Assembly (NCBI RefSeq): GCF_032854445.1
Contig: NC_088302.1
Coordinates: 45,916,521 to 45,980,520 of the forward strand
Length of the DNA stretch: 64,000 nucleotides
Reading direction: 5' to 3'
From: Liolophura sinensis
Taxonomy: Eukaryota > Mollusca > Polyplacophora > Chitonida > Chitonidae
Shown: positions 48,188-60,405 of the stretch, in pieces
Numbering within the stretch: position 1 is the stretch's first letter
How the letters are laid out: the number at the start of each line of letters is the position of its first letter
Notes under the pieces: model-generated
Told to the model about the DNA's origin: nothing
Database searches by the model: none
What the model saw: the letters and a program-made list of their open reading frames with translations, nothing else
Translations under genes and position numbers: made by a program

Positions 48188-50258
48188 ATCACAGTACATG
48201 TGCTAGTGTGAGGCCTACAGGTGACGGTATTTATAACTCAGACTAATATATAATAACTGTCACATTATATTAGTCCCAGAATTATTTTCCGGTCGTTTAT
48301 TTAGCAACCGAAAAGTCGCAGCCTACCAGACCAGGGCTTCCTTGTTCGATTATAAGGCCAGAGCATAGTTTTTGACGTACCATTTTTTCCCGCGCTCTCC
48401 GTACAGGGGGCAGCACTGTCTACTGGACAACGTGTTGCACTGTAGTGAACTACACGTGTTGGTCGAATGATTGATTATCTGTACATAAAAGATGCCGTGA
48501 TTGTAGGGCGTATGTATCTTTTTAGGCCATTGCCTTTTATTCGGACAATATGTGAAGCTTTATTAATATCTAGACTATATTGTAATTCAAAACTGAAAGT
48601 GAAAGTACTTTCACCGCAGGTCTATGGGGCTGTGATTATGCTTGTCCGAGATTGGCCAGACGTTAGATGGAAACGTCAGAACAATCTCGGGCTATGATTA
48701 CGTATACTATCACAGTCCTATGTTGCCCCATAAATATTACCTAGAACACATCTGTTACTTCCTGTGCTCTCATTAATGCTCTTCGCCAAATAATGCGTCT
48801 GTCCGTACTGATGGCCGTCTCAGCTATTACTTGCAGGTAGATGTCCACATTAGGCCATCTACATGGACTCAGAATGTTGTTTTAAGATCCTGACATTTGT
48901 TGAAACACTGAGTCCATCTAGATGTGAAATCACAAGTAAATTCAGCAAGCTGATTGATCTCCCGTCTTATTGAACATTCTGACATTTACCTTGTTGGTCG
49001 ACTCTACCAACCAAATGAAATGTCATAAATATAAATGACTATGATTATTATGCCTTAATGTGATGTTGAGGGGACTATAAGTATGGACAAACACATTATT
49101 CGGCGGAGAGCGTTAGTATATTGAGGACAACATAAAAAGTACACAGTAAGCCTGAGGACCAGTCTGTGATAGTATATGTATTAAAATGATGCACACGTAG
49201 CTCTACAGAGCCACCAAAAGTCCAGCTGTTCATTCAGACTGAGTGATACTAGTGTTTATAATGAAAGTTTATATTACTCAGAACTGAAACCTATGAAATA
49301 AAAGGCATAAATGTAAATGGATTGAATTATGCCTTGGACAGATCTGTTGTTGTGAAGTAAGCTGAACTAAATAATACTAAAGAATTCAGTAGATGTTCTC
49401 ATAGAGAATCGGAGTAAGAGCTCTGCAGTCTCACACCTCAGGCACATACCATGTGTCTTCTGTGAAAGTAAGACGTTCACAAGTAACTAATATGCATGCT
49501 GCATTGTCTTCAGAATCACATTTAATTCCTTACCAACCTAACAGTCTTGAAAAATCATCACCCCTTAATTAAAACAAATCCAATCTGTAATGTCATGCTG
49601 TTTGTTCAGTCACATGACTGCCATATTTTCATGGCCTCTTTTTAAATTTTGTTTAACTGAATTAGTGACGTTTAACCACAAGTGTTGTTCACATCTGTGT
49701 TTGTGAAATTCATGTATTGCTGCAATGCTTAGCTTTTGAATGTTGGAATAGCAGAAATGGGTCTTGTTCACAAACGGGATACAACATTTTTTAAAGTAAC
49801 TTGCCACAGTGGCCGTTATGAGTGATTTGGTTTTAACGTGGGGCGATGATCGTTGAGGCTGCTAAGGAATGATGGTGGCCACTGAAATTGTAGTGCTCAT
49901 TTTTCTGCAGGTCTGTGCTTTTTCAGGAAACACAAGACAAATGCACGAGTGCAGACCATGGGCAGACTGAATATTAATGTCCTGGAGCAAAGAAAGATGC
50001 ATGTAGGACTACAGTAGATGCACAGTAAACATCTGTCCATCAATTTTTTGCACTTACCATTTTGTCATAACCTATTTAAATTTTACACATTCATACTTGT
50101 TTTTGTTTGCCACTTTTACAACATGTTCCTACATCTTTGTCACTTTTCAATTTAGTGTGCATCAAGCCAAGTCAGTCAACTGTAAGGATGCTTTCAAAGA
50201 GATGGACAGTGGCCTGAGGTTTAGCTAGACATTGTGATGTTTGGCGTCAGTCTCTACA

Positions 50259-53200
50259 ATGAATTGTAACAATGCCAGACCAATTCGCCAAACGTACTCT
50301 GTATATGTGGGTCATTTATCTTTTGAGGTGACCAAGGTGAGTTAATTAGAATTTAATAATGAAAACAGGGCCTTGTCGTTAAAGTTTTAGTGCAGCGCAG
50401 TGACCCATGATCGCTGTGAGCTCAAGTCCAGGGAAGGTCTGTCAGCAATCTATGGATGGTCATGGGTTTCCTGCAAGGCTCTGCCTGATTTCCCAGGCAT
50501 AATGATAGCTGCCGTCATGTAAATGAAATATTCTTGAGTATAGCATAAAACCATACCGTTCACAGGCACATTAAATCTATCCTGGCATAAATTAATGTCA
50601 ACATGCATGTTCCCACAAATTAAATAACCTGTTCTTAGGTTAGCCTCACCAAAAATAGTCGCTGACAATGACACAAATTGACAAAAAGGGGCATTTTCAG
50701 GGTCCACTCTAATGCGTCCGCCCTCTTGATAACTCAATAACGGCTGTGGTGTAGACTCTGAAAATGTGAATATTTTTCATGAATAGTCGTGATTGCCATG
50801 GATCCTTTTGTGAACAGTAATGTTCAACAAATGTTGAACAAATGTTTGTTACGGTCAGTCTGACATATTTTAAGCTGTTTCTTTCTGTAACTCTTGCAAC
50901 TATGTTGCTCAATAAGAGTTACCCCACTCTGCAGCTAGAGGATAAGAGGCCTCCGTGGCTGACGCGGATAGCATGCTAGCACTGCACAATAAGCAATGAG
51001 CCTCTCGCCAATGCAGTCACTCTGAGTTCAAGTCTAGCGAGTGCTGGCTTCCTCTCCAGTCATACATAGGAAGATTTGCCATCAACTTGCAGATAGTCGT
51101 GGGTTTCCACTGGGCTATGCCTGTTTTTTTTTCCAGCATAATGCTGGCGGCCGTCGTACAAGCGAAATATTCTTGAGAATGACATTAAACGCCAAGTGAA
51201 TAAGTAATTAAATTAGAGCAGAATAACGAAACCATGAATATTGTCTTAAGTGCATATATTTTGCTCTATTATTAAACATTTCAAATTTACATTTATGCCC
51301 TGAATATACCAGTACTATACTAACATACTTATGTGTTCGTATTGGGAGGGGGGTGGTCATGCATACTTACAATGTTTTTTTGTGTAACTTTTGATATGTT
51401 ATTTTTATTTCAGAATGATTTGAGGGATTTGTTTGAAGACTGTGGGGACATTACTGAGGTATTCATAGCCAGCCAATCAAAGGAAATGTGTTTTACATAT
51501 GGGTAAGGATTTTGAGGTTGAAAACAAATGTCCCCCAAGTATGCTCTTCACCTATTATTTGTCTTTAGGGACCTTGATGGCCAGGTGGTTAGCATCCTAA
51601 CACAATGTCTCAGAAGCCTCTTAGCCATCCCCCCCACCCCCCACCAATGCTCTGCCTGTTTTTCTCCCATCAAATTGCTGGCAGGTGCAGTATAAATGAA
51701 ATATCTTTTAGTGTGACTTAAAACACTGAAATAAGTAAATCATGTGGTTTATTCATCAGAACTTATGTGAAAGCCTATAGTTTGTTATTGGGTAATACAT
51801 ACTTGTAATATACCCTCTTAAAATTCCTCAACCTTCAGTGCAATTCGCTTATTTTTAAAGTGAACATAAAGTCAGCCATTAAAACTGAATTAATTAATAA
51901 AGCAGTTTTCCTGAAATGTTCTAAAAATATTTTAAAAATTCTACACCGCTTACCAACAAAACAAATAGCAAACAATTGCCTCTACCAAGCCACTGATTTG
52001 GTGACACCATTTTGCCTTGTTATAGCTGTCCAGAGTGACATCATAAAACATAGGAGCTCTCCTGTACCATCAGTATTAAACAATGTGACAATGAGAAAAT
52101 ACTAACAGTACGAAGGGGCTATTTTCCTTTCAGTTTGGCCTTAGGTCAAGGCAGTGGTCATGGAACACAAACATCATGTTTCAGCGGCCCTGCTCGTCCT
52201 CGTTCTGCATGGGTGTAAGCATTTGGCCTAGCTGGCTGTATTGACTTCAGGCAATTTACTGAATATGGCAGAATCTTCTGATTGGTAGCAAACCCTTTCA
52301 TTCAGATTTTGGGGAGATATTTACATGATAAATCTGACTTTGGTAAGGAAAAATATTGAAAAGTCATAATACTTTTCTTCGAACAATGGACCGGCCCGGA
52401 TAGCACAGTTGGTAGAGCGTCCGCTTCGGGACCAGTAGATCCAGGATCAATCCTTGATCGAGTCACACCTAAGACTTTAAAAGAGGAAGTTGTAACTTCC
52501 TTGCTTGGCATTCAGCATGAAGGGGATAGTGCAACGACTGGTTGACCCGTATCAGTATAATGGCGGGGCGGCTTACTTGTCTTTGGTAAGTCGTCTCAGT
52601 GAAGCAGCACTAAATAAAAGAGCGGTGGAAATCCGTCCTGCAACAAGAAGGCACCTTACACGTACATGCACCCTTAGGATTCCTTCGTCGTCATATGACT
52701 GAAAAATTGTTGAGTACGTTAAACCCCAAGCACTCACTCACTCACTCACTCGAACAATGAGCCTGGGGGAAACCCACAACCATCCGCAGGTTGCTTGTAG
52801 ACCTTCCCAAATTTGACTGGATTTTTTTACATATTTTTCGATGATGATTGTCCTGTATCATATTTCTATGTGTACATAGTGGCAGACTTTATGCCCACTT
52901 CAATTTAATTTTGGAGACAAAACTACATTGATTGAATTGGCCAGTTTTAGAGCTTCACAAAGAGAATATTTTTATAAATGAACACAGAATAATGCCTAGA
53001 ATGTGCTTGAATAAACACCTTGTAAACATGCGAAAAGGTTGAAGAATTACAGTAGTGTAACGAAGGGCACATTTTGATGCAATATTTCAGCAGTTGATTT
53101 TGCCATCACCTTGGTGAACATTACATAAAAAGGGGTGTGGAAACACAGCCACGAAATACAGACTAAGCGTTAAAATCTTGATAGGATATAGATACTGGAG

Positions 53201-56200
53201 AAATAAACATGCTGGTGTTCGCTGAAAAAATAAAAATAAAATGAAATTCTTATTGCGATTGAATTTCTCAGGAACAGGGAAAGTGTCAGTTTGAGAAGGC
53301 TGACTACGTTTTATGGAGTATTCTTCAGTAATAACTACATGTACCAGACAAAACAAGTCATGCTTTATGGTTAAACCATGTTTTCATCTGCTTTTATTTC
53401 AGATTTGTAAGTTTTAAAAATTTGGAGGCAGCTAAACGAGCGCAGGCAGACCTACACAGATGGGAGCTGAAGGGCAACAAGATCACTGTGGAGATGTCCA
53501 AGAAAAGCATTGATGATGTGAAAGCAAGTAAGAAACTACATGACTCCTGAAGGTTTAACCAGGAGGACAATGTATTATTTTATTTGTGAATGTAGCCTTG
53601 TTATAAAGTAACTGTCTCTGATATTTGATAATTCATAACATAAAATACCAAAGAAATGTTATGCAGAAAAAATGTGCTGGACATAAATTAGGTACAAGAT
53701 ACTCAAATTTTAGAAAAGGCTGCAGTGCTGTAGTGGATAGAGCGTCTGCCTTTTAAACGGTAGATCTAATGAATCAAGGTTCAATCCCAAATCAAGTCAT
53801 ACCTAAGACATTAACATAAGTAATCTTGGTATTATCTCGCTTAGTGCTCAACAGAAGAGGAAAGTCCAGGTGTCAGTATAGTGACTGGGTGGGTGTCATG
53901 TCTGGTGTTTTCCGTATGCCATTCTGGTGAGGTGGCATTGTAAATATGCCTGAGCAAAATAATGTTGAAAACCAAGTTAAACACCAATGAAATAAACACA
54001 ATAGTCAAATCTTGGATCAGACCAATTAGTTGTGGTATTAATTGACATTTGATGATGCACCAGAAACTCACCGATACACTAATAATAATTGGTCATATTT
54101 GGTTTTGTCAATTTTTATTGATAGAAAATGTTGTCTACATGTATTTTAGAAAGGAAAGCCCAGTTGGTGAGAGAACAATACACAGAAAGGTCAGTTTCCA
54201 GAGGACCTGATGTTAAGGAGAATACTGACCATGCGGAGGGATTGAAAAACTTCGGTCGACTTAAGGAGGCTTTCAGAAATCTGGAATTGGAGGCTGAATC
54301 GGGGAAAGGTTGGTATAAAAATAGACACCCTAGTAGGTCATGTCACCGGTAGTATTTGCCAATTTTGCCAAGAGCATGTACATGTGACAATAATTGAAAA
54401 ACATATCATATTTATAAGATTCTTAGATGATAACCTGAGACATGCCATGGAGGACATTTGCTTTAGCCTTCCTTTGAAAAAGAAAGGAACTTAAAAGTGT
54501 GCCATCGGCATTGTCTGTGATATTTTAGAATATGGCCGTTGTTGCACACATCACTGAATTCATCTGTAATGACACCTGTGTAGAATATGTGGACTAGGAA
54601 TCCTGTCATGCTACTCTTAATGTCCGATGGGTGATGAGCAAAGTTGAGATATGATAATGTGAAAGTTTTTCCTGTCATATACAGGGTAGCTTTATACATT
54701 TGACTGTCACGGTGGGTAGATGTACTTTGTGACATGTTACTAACCATTGTTCCCGCTGTTTACAGAGTCCCACTTTCTTGACCTTGACAAGGTAATGAAG
54801 GATGTGAGCGAAGAAACGAATAGTCGTCTTCCAACTCGTACCTCTAAGGTGTTTGGTCTTGACACATCTGTGGAAACAGCCCGTGAACAACTCCTTGGAT
54901 GGTAAGTACCTGTGAACAAGTTTCTGCACTGATCAATACAAATGATGGCAGATACAGTTGCCAAGTTGTGATGGGATTGACCTTTAATGCATCTGACTGG
55001 AATGTATTCTTTGTTCATTCATGTTGAAGGCGGCCGAAGGTCTTTTGCTTGGTTAGATTGCACAGGAACGGGAAGGCAGCATATTTTGTACTTTGTACTT
55101 TGTAGCTTTTGTCATACCTGGAGCATCGGCATTGGCATCCAGTAACAGTGAAAGCAATGTTAAACAAAATGTTAGGGGGTGTTTTAAAAAAGCACTACTT
55201 GTATTGAGCTCAAGTTTGCTGACAAGTAGAGCACAATAACACGAGACAGATGTTTCATCACACAATTCATGACTTGTGTATTATGTATAAAAATAAGTGT
55301 GAAAGTAAATGTGAAGAGTGGTCTCTCAAAATGCACTGCATGTATTGACCTGAAGTTTCTCATACATATAAGCACAAGGCTGTTCCGTTGCTAATGCTGT
55401 GTGTGAATTGTAATAACTGATAATTCATGATTTTAGTACTTTATGTGTTGAGTTGAAGTTTACATTCATGTGTCTCCTACAGGGGAGCTCTTTGGTAGCC
55501 TTACCTCCAAATTTTGGTTTAATACCACGAGATGGGTTTAATGTGCAGCAGGACCTGATCTATGGTTATGAGAAATATTGATTGTAGCGCAATGTACAAT
55601 GTTACAATGTAGTGGTATCTAAATTCTAACGTATTACTATCTTCAACGGGACATAATGATGAACTGGGAGAATGGAACATCCGACATCTAATGTCAGTGT
55701 CTTGCTGCCGTGTGTTTGACAGGTCAGCGTTGTTAGGCTTGATGTCAGTATGCTTTTATTTACCAAATGAAGTGTCACATGGAGTGTCTTTGATGTAGTG
55801 TCTCAGTGAGGCAGGTTGAAGGTTAGGGCAAACAGGGCAAAACAGTTGAATCTCCAAATCACATCCAAAGCAGTCAATTCCAAACTGGATGTGTACATGT
55901 AGGTTTTTGGTTTGCATAAATCCATAATAAATTCACCAAGGGCTTCCTAAAACTGAAATATAGACCTCTGGACATGGTATTAATGCTACAGGGTTGAATG
56001 GTCAGAGTAAGCTAAAACAGATAAATGTGCAGATTTTCGCAGCAGGCCGACTTTTTTTGAAAATCCAGAAATCATATATACATGTACATGTATGATATAT
56101 GATCATCACCATATGTAGATCAGCACTGTTGTTTTGTCACATTTGAAAATTTGGTGCTTTTGTAAAATACAGTCGTAATTCTAAGAAATATAATTTCATG

Positions 56201-57522
56201 CATGATTGAAAAATGTGGATAAGTATGGATAAAATCAGAGTTAAATACATGTATAAGCTTCATGTCTGACAGTCATATATCGTTCGTAGTCCGTAAAGGG
56301 CGTTCCAAGTCGATAATTGCAAGATCCATTTCCAAAATAACGTTTAACACTAGCTCCCAAAGACAAAGGTATGTAAGAAGAAGTTACGGAGTTTTACGGT
56401 TACTGTAGTGGATTTATGTATAGAAATTCATGTACATCTGAATGAATTGTAAATTCATTGTCATTGCAGTAAATGCAGCAAAGCATGTAGCAAAGATAAA
56501 AGAACTGATGAATTCATGGAGTCCCTTCAGTTGATAATCAACAACATCGACGCTTTTTTGAAGAAATCCTGCAGAAACTCTGCCAGTACCAGTGACAGTG
56601 CACTGAAGGAAAATCGTTTTCAGGCGGGCAGTGATTCTCATGCTGATGAGAGAGAAGCGGTCATATCCAGTCCCGCTTTGTCCAGTGTCACTGTGGCAAA
56701 CAGAAGAACGGAAACGGTGAACTTTGAGAAATCTCCATTCAGTGGTGCCCGACCTAAAGAAAAAGTTGTCAGCAGCTCTGAGGAGGAGAGTGGGAGTTGT
56801 GGAGAAGATTTAAGCTCCAGTTTAAATTCCAGCAGTGACGCATCCGTCAGCCAAGGGGAAAATCTGAGTTCTATGGAAGCATTTGTTCAAACAGGTGGTG
56901 TATTACAATGATACTTTGATTAAACCAAAAGACTTCAAGACATGCATACATGAAAGTTGTCTGGGAATGCAATTTACACCTCCCAGTCATTAGATATATT
57001 TTATTTATTTATTTTGATATGTGTTTTACGGCGTAAACTCAAGACTATTTTATTTATACGATGGCGTATTTTAAGCTGTACAAACAGTATAATATGGCCC
57101 GTCTGGATAGTGTTAGAAAGCATCTTTGAACAATTGAACCCTCGTACATCTTTAACTCATAATTCTTTATAAATATTTTGAGCCATAAAGTTCAGTTTTA
57201 CTGATCAAGATATGGTGCAGTTATCTTGTTAATATCTGTCTTGAGGATCAATCGATATATGAGTGTTGCCTTCCAAAATAAGCAAAGCAAAGAAACAAAC
57301 CATAAAACAAATGCAGAACCTCTGTAACTTATAATAGGTGATGTGGAATAATAAAGTTCTTCTTTTTCTTTTTACCTTTCCACAGTATTGGGGCGAGGGC
57401 GTGGCAGGAAGATAGCTTCCAAGCTACAGTCACCTAAGTCACCTGGGGTTTCAGCTTTCCAAAAATCGCCACCATCAGGGTGTTTTCCTCGCGGTTCAAA
57501 AACCCCTTCATCAGTATCCTAG
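50259..57522 (+). CDS. Single-RRM RNA-binding protein, family not recognised
   Basis: Exons: 50259-50336, 51414-51502, 53403-53527, 54150-54308, 54766-54901, 56470-56894, 57386-57522. All junctions keep phase and give 382 residues. The RRM covers about 13-86, with RNP2 VYVGHL at 15-20 and RNP1-like YGFVSF near 55-60, followed by KITVEMSKKS. A charged probable helical segment follows (KAQLVREQYTE, LKEAFRNLELEAE), then a Cys cluster (CKCSKAC, about 196), a Ser/Glu-rich stretch (SSSEEESGSCGEDLSSS) and a basic C-terminus, GRGRGRKIASKL, with Ser-Pro repeats. I used the first in-frame ATG, because an in-frame stop lies 24 bases upstream. An acceptor-like cag at 50250 leaves room for an upstream coding exon. 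The GRGRGR run could be an arginine-methylation or nucleic-acid contact site. It could be a distant relative of germline RRM proteins such as RBM44, but I cannot support that. Confidence 0.8.
50368..50552 (+). repeat. tRNA-derived SINE, diverged
   Basis: It shows ttaaagttttagtgcagcgc, gctcaagtccagggaaggtc, ggatggtcatgggtttcctg and gaaatattcttgagtatagc in the canonical order. It lies in the first intron of the RRM gene. Confidence 0.8.
50948..51212 (+). repeat. Full-length tRNA-derived SINE
   Basis: The head (ggcctccgtggctgacgcgg), the B box (gagttcaagtct), the body, the core (ataatgctggcggccgtcgt) and a short A-rich tail are all present. Confidence 0.9.
51568..51742 (+). repeat. tRNA-derived SINE, shortened
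   Basis: The head ggccaggtggttagcatcct is followed, after a deletion, by ctgcctgtttttctcccatc, tgctggcaggtgcagtataa and atgaaatatctttt. It lies in the RRM gene intron before 53403. Confidence 0.75.
52389..52750 (+). repeat. Second SINE family, full-length, with target-site duplication
   Basis: The head is a clear tRNA-like ggcccggatagcacagttgg, then tagagcg and a B-box-like ggatcaatcc. A body of about 200 bp unlike the first family follows. The 3' end is gtcatatgactgaaaaattg, then ttgagtacgttaaac and a (CACT)n tail. It is flanked by cgaacaatg at 52380-52388 and 52751-52759, a 9-bp target duplication. Confidence 0.9.
52757..52812 (-). repeat. Minus-strand SINE fragment beside the second-family SINE
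   Basis: The minus strand reads gggaaggtctacaagcaacc then tgcggatggttgtgggtttc, the body of the first SINE family. The second-family SINE inserted at or next to this older fragment. Confidence 0.7.
52915..53056. mobile_element. MITE right half
   Basis: The interior (ttggccagttttagagcttc, cttgaataaacacctt) and right end (atgcgaaaaggttgaagaat, tacag, then TA) match the MITE at 19533-19754. The left terminus is not recognisable. Confidence 0.6.
53710..54000 (+). repeat. Second SINE family, diverged copy
   Basis: The tRNA-like head is gctgtagtggatagagcgtc, with a B-box-like ggttcaatccc. The body (gtatagtgactgggtgggtg) matches the copies at 52389 and 14618. It ends with ttaaacaccaatgaaataaa, a tail shared with the first SINE family. 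Confidence 0.8.
57000..57075 (-). repeat. SINE 3' fragment, minus strand
   Basis: The minus strand carries cgccatcgtataaataaaat then agtcttgagtttacgccgta, the shared core and end. It lies in the last intron of the RRM gene. Confidence 0.75.
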
Positions 57523-57960
57523 TCTTCTTCATCAGTGTCGTCATGTGCTTCATAGCTGTCCTTATGTGCGTCATGAGTGTCATCCTCTCATTCACCTAAT
57601 CTTCATCTGCTTCATCACTGTCCTTCATCACCATTAGTGCCCTCACTTGCTTCATCACTGTTTCCATCTCCATCATTGCCCTCATTTGCTTCATCACTGT
57701 TTTCATCTCCTTCATCTCCATCATTGCCCTCATTTGCTTCATTACTGTTCTCATCTGTTTCATCTTCGTTAGTGTCCTCATCTGCTTCATCACTGTCCTC
57801 ATTTCCTTCATTGTCCTTATCTCCTTCATCTCATCTACTTTGTCATTTTCCCTTTATTAGTGTAGTATCTGTGTCCTCATCTTTTGCATCATTGTCTTTA
57901 TCTCTTTAATTGGTGTTCTCATCTCTTTCATCAGCGTTCTCATCTGTTGTAGTCTGGTCT
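57505..57960 (+). repeat. Imperfect TTCATC-rich tandem array overlapping the RRM gene stop codon
   Basis: Units around cttcatcactgtcctcattt repeat imperfectly with a period of roughly 24-30 bases. The first unit overlaps the last codons and stop of the RRM gene (ccttcatcagtatccTAG), and the second follows at once (cttcttcatcagtgtcg). The rest is 3' UTR. On the minus strand the array reads as a low-complexity Met-Lys-rich open frame (57596-57829), which I take to be an artefact of the repeat. Confidence 0.8.
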
Positions 57961-59560
57961 TCAAGGAAGCTACATGTACATATGTGTTTTTTTTAGCCTA
58001 GAACTTTTGATATGCTATTGATTGTTGTTCTTTTTGCAATTTTTGACTTTACCTTGTTTTCTCTTATATACATGTATGTGTACTTCAAGTTGCTTTGAAC
58101 TGTAACACCCTCTATCATTTTAAAAGAGTATTTGTTTTAATATGCTGTGCGTGTATTATGACGTAAAAGTTGCTGTTTTAGTGTTGCTTTACAAATGTTA
58201 CACTTCTGTCATCAACTTTATTATTTTTTTTTTACTTTTTTTAACCTAACTTTATGCACTAAGCTGAATGTTGACATTTCTCTTGTAAATAGGTTTCATT
58301 ATGCCTGTGTTTGAAAAGACACAAGGGACTAGAAGGACAAAATGATAGCTACTGTGCAAAGCTCCCTAGCCACAGACTGAATCAAGCTCACAACCTCAGT
58401 CTTGATTTGATTCTAACTGATTTGATTGTTTTTTTAATACTGGAGAATATTTCACTTATACAGACTTGATCTTAACCCCTCGACCTGGGCCCCATCCTCT
58501 GCATCCTTAACATTGGAGGTTTGGCAAGTCTAAAGACTATGTCTTATTGCTGCCTATAGGCTTTCGTTGGCATGTTTGATAACTTGTATTAAGTTGGAAA
58601 ACAGAATTATGAAACGTGCTTGACAAAAGATTGGCCATGTAACAACTTGTATTGTTATACATTTATACTTTTTGTCTTTTTAGGTGCCTAGTATTTCATC
58701 TCTATCATAACTAACATTCAAAATTTGAATCCTATTTCACCCTCAACTCTGCACATTGCATTATTAAACATATGATGTTGCCAATAAAAGTAAAAGTAAG
58801 CTGTCTCCTACAAGGAGAATTTGTGGTAACTTGAGATATTGTTGAACGTGGTGGTAAAGCTCTAAAAATCTTGGGATCTCCTTTGTTCATTGTCAGTCAA
58901 AATATTGAAATGAAGAGAGAATTGTATTGATTCCATTTGTTCAAGACTAATGACAAATAGTTTTAAGTATTTTGGGAGGTTATCTTTATATGAAACAGAC
59001 AGTCTTAAAATGTATCCGTGAACATTTCTCTTTTCTTTTTAAGAAACTTGTACACCAGAGTTATTAATTTAAATTGTAACGTCGAAGGCCGTGTTCGTCT
59101 GTGAAACAAATCAACCCAAAAAGATTGAGAATCAGCCACTTTGACTGCATCATCATGTAACTTAGACGTTGAAAGAAACAGATTGAACTGCAGAAGTTTG
59201 CAGGATTATGTACACGTAGTTGATTTTTTGTATATGATGCGAAAATAAATTGTTGATATATTGCTCAAATTTATAGAAAAAAAACTTGATATTGTTGACT
59301 AAATTTATTTTTTCTTGCAGTTTAAGTCATGTTTGTTTGGTTTGTGAAACACTTGTACATTTATTGCAGCATCTTGTTCTGGTGTTTGTCTTGTTTGAAA
59401 AAGGTTTTAACTATCCGATTTTTAATGTATGTTGAATATATAATGTTGTAAGATATGTATGTATGCAAGTTTTGTCATGTTTTAAGATGTATTTTATAGA
59501 CTTTGTTGGTTTTCTGATCCTGTTTATGATAATAATAAAACTCTTCAGAAAAAGATGTTC
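57523..59560 (+). other. Probable 3' UTR of the RRM gene
   Basis: Candidate polyadenylation signals AATAAA lie at 58782-58787 and 59533-59538. Apart from the TTCATC array the sequence is AT-rich and non-coding. Confidence 0.5.
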
Positions 59561-60239
59561 TCCATTGTATTTTTTCTTCAGCTTAAATTACCAAGTTATG
59601 CTAATGCTGCAATGCTGCTGAAAACAAGCCCGGATTTGCTCACTTTTGATTTAAATTTATTTTAAGTGTTACACTTAGTATCACTTAGTAGTTAGTAACT
59701 TGGCGGCCAAAGGAGTCTTGAATCATTGACCGAAAATGGAAATTAACTTAGCAAGACCAACGAAAAACTGAAAAAATTCATGGACATACATGAATGAATC
59801 ATGACCCTGCGCTAAGCATGGTAATGTGGCATTGACCTTCAATTGTGACAATAAAAAAGAGCATTAAAACTGAAAATATCTTGAACCTGCGGATGGTCAT
59901 GAGTTTCCCCTAGTCCTCTTTTCTCCCACCATAATGCTGGCCGCGGTAGTATAAGTGTATATTCTTGAATACGGCGTAAAATACCAATGAAATAAAATAA
60001 AATATCTTGATACCGGCACGTGTAGTATCAAAAAAATGAATTTAATATACCTGCTGACAGTTATTCCAATAAAGTATCTCTCCTTTAATTCAAACATTCA
60101 CACACACCGGTATACACTGAATGATTTCAGCGCATGCTGTCTCATAATAGCCCCTCGCGGCATTGCGGTCTGGACGAAGGCAGAACTCGATTCTATTTTG
60201 GGATGGGCTTACCCCAGGAAGGGTTTCCCCAACGGCTAG
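59561..60239. other. Intergenic stretch before PIBF1
   Basis: There is no gene here. It contains a SINE fragment at 59882-60005, then a more GC-rich stretch leading into the PIBF1 promoter. Confidence 0.6.
59882..60005 (+). repeat. 5'-truncated SINE
   Basis: It contains gaacctgcggatggtcatga, ccataatgctggccgcggta and ttcttgaatacggcgtaaaa, then an AATAAA-rich tail. The head is missing. Confidence 0.85.
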
Positions 60240-60251
60240 TGCGCATGCGCT
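60240..60251. promoter_or_regulatory. NRF1-type palindrome in the PIBF1 promoter
   Basis: TGCGCATGCGCT matches the NRF1 consensus, which is common at promoters of housekeeping and mitochondrial genes. It lies about 155 bases upstream of the PIBF1 start codon, in the most GC-rich part of this region. Between it and the ATG there is a short upstream ORF at 60291-60332 (13 codons). Confidence 0.6.
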
Positions 60252-60405
60252 ACGGCATTAACCGCCCGTATGCTACGACAGATCGAAACATGTTTGGCAG
60301 AATTTTTGAACTGGTCATGTCGGAACACTGAATGGTGTTGTTGGTGAACTGTCAGATTACTCTGGAATTCGGTGAGATTGTGTACTCGCCCAGGCCGATA
60401 GAAAT

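Larger units (their letters stand above)
42163..50258. other. Non-coding stretch between FBXW7 and the RRM gene
   Basis: I see no supported coding exon in these 8 kb. It probably contains the 5' untranslated exon(s) and promoter of FBXW7 and of the divergent RRM gene. It holds one SINE (47082), AATA and TA/TG microsatellites and a YY1-like site near 47680. The ORFs here are short and lack domains. Confidence 0.6.

Noticed and set aside
52393-52465. tRNA gene (tagcacagttggtagagcg ... ggatcaatcc)
   Set aside because: The A- and B-box pattern is real, but it is the head of a SINE with a body, tail and target duplication. The acceptor stem does not close convincingly.
57596-57829. Minus-strand Met-Lys-rich 77-codon frame
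   Set aside because: It is a translation of the TTCATC tandem repeat in the 3' UTR, with low complexity and no start context.
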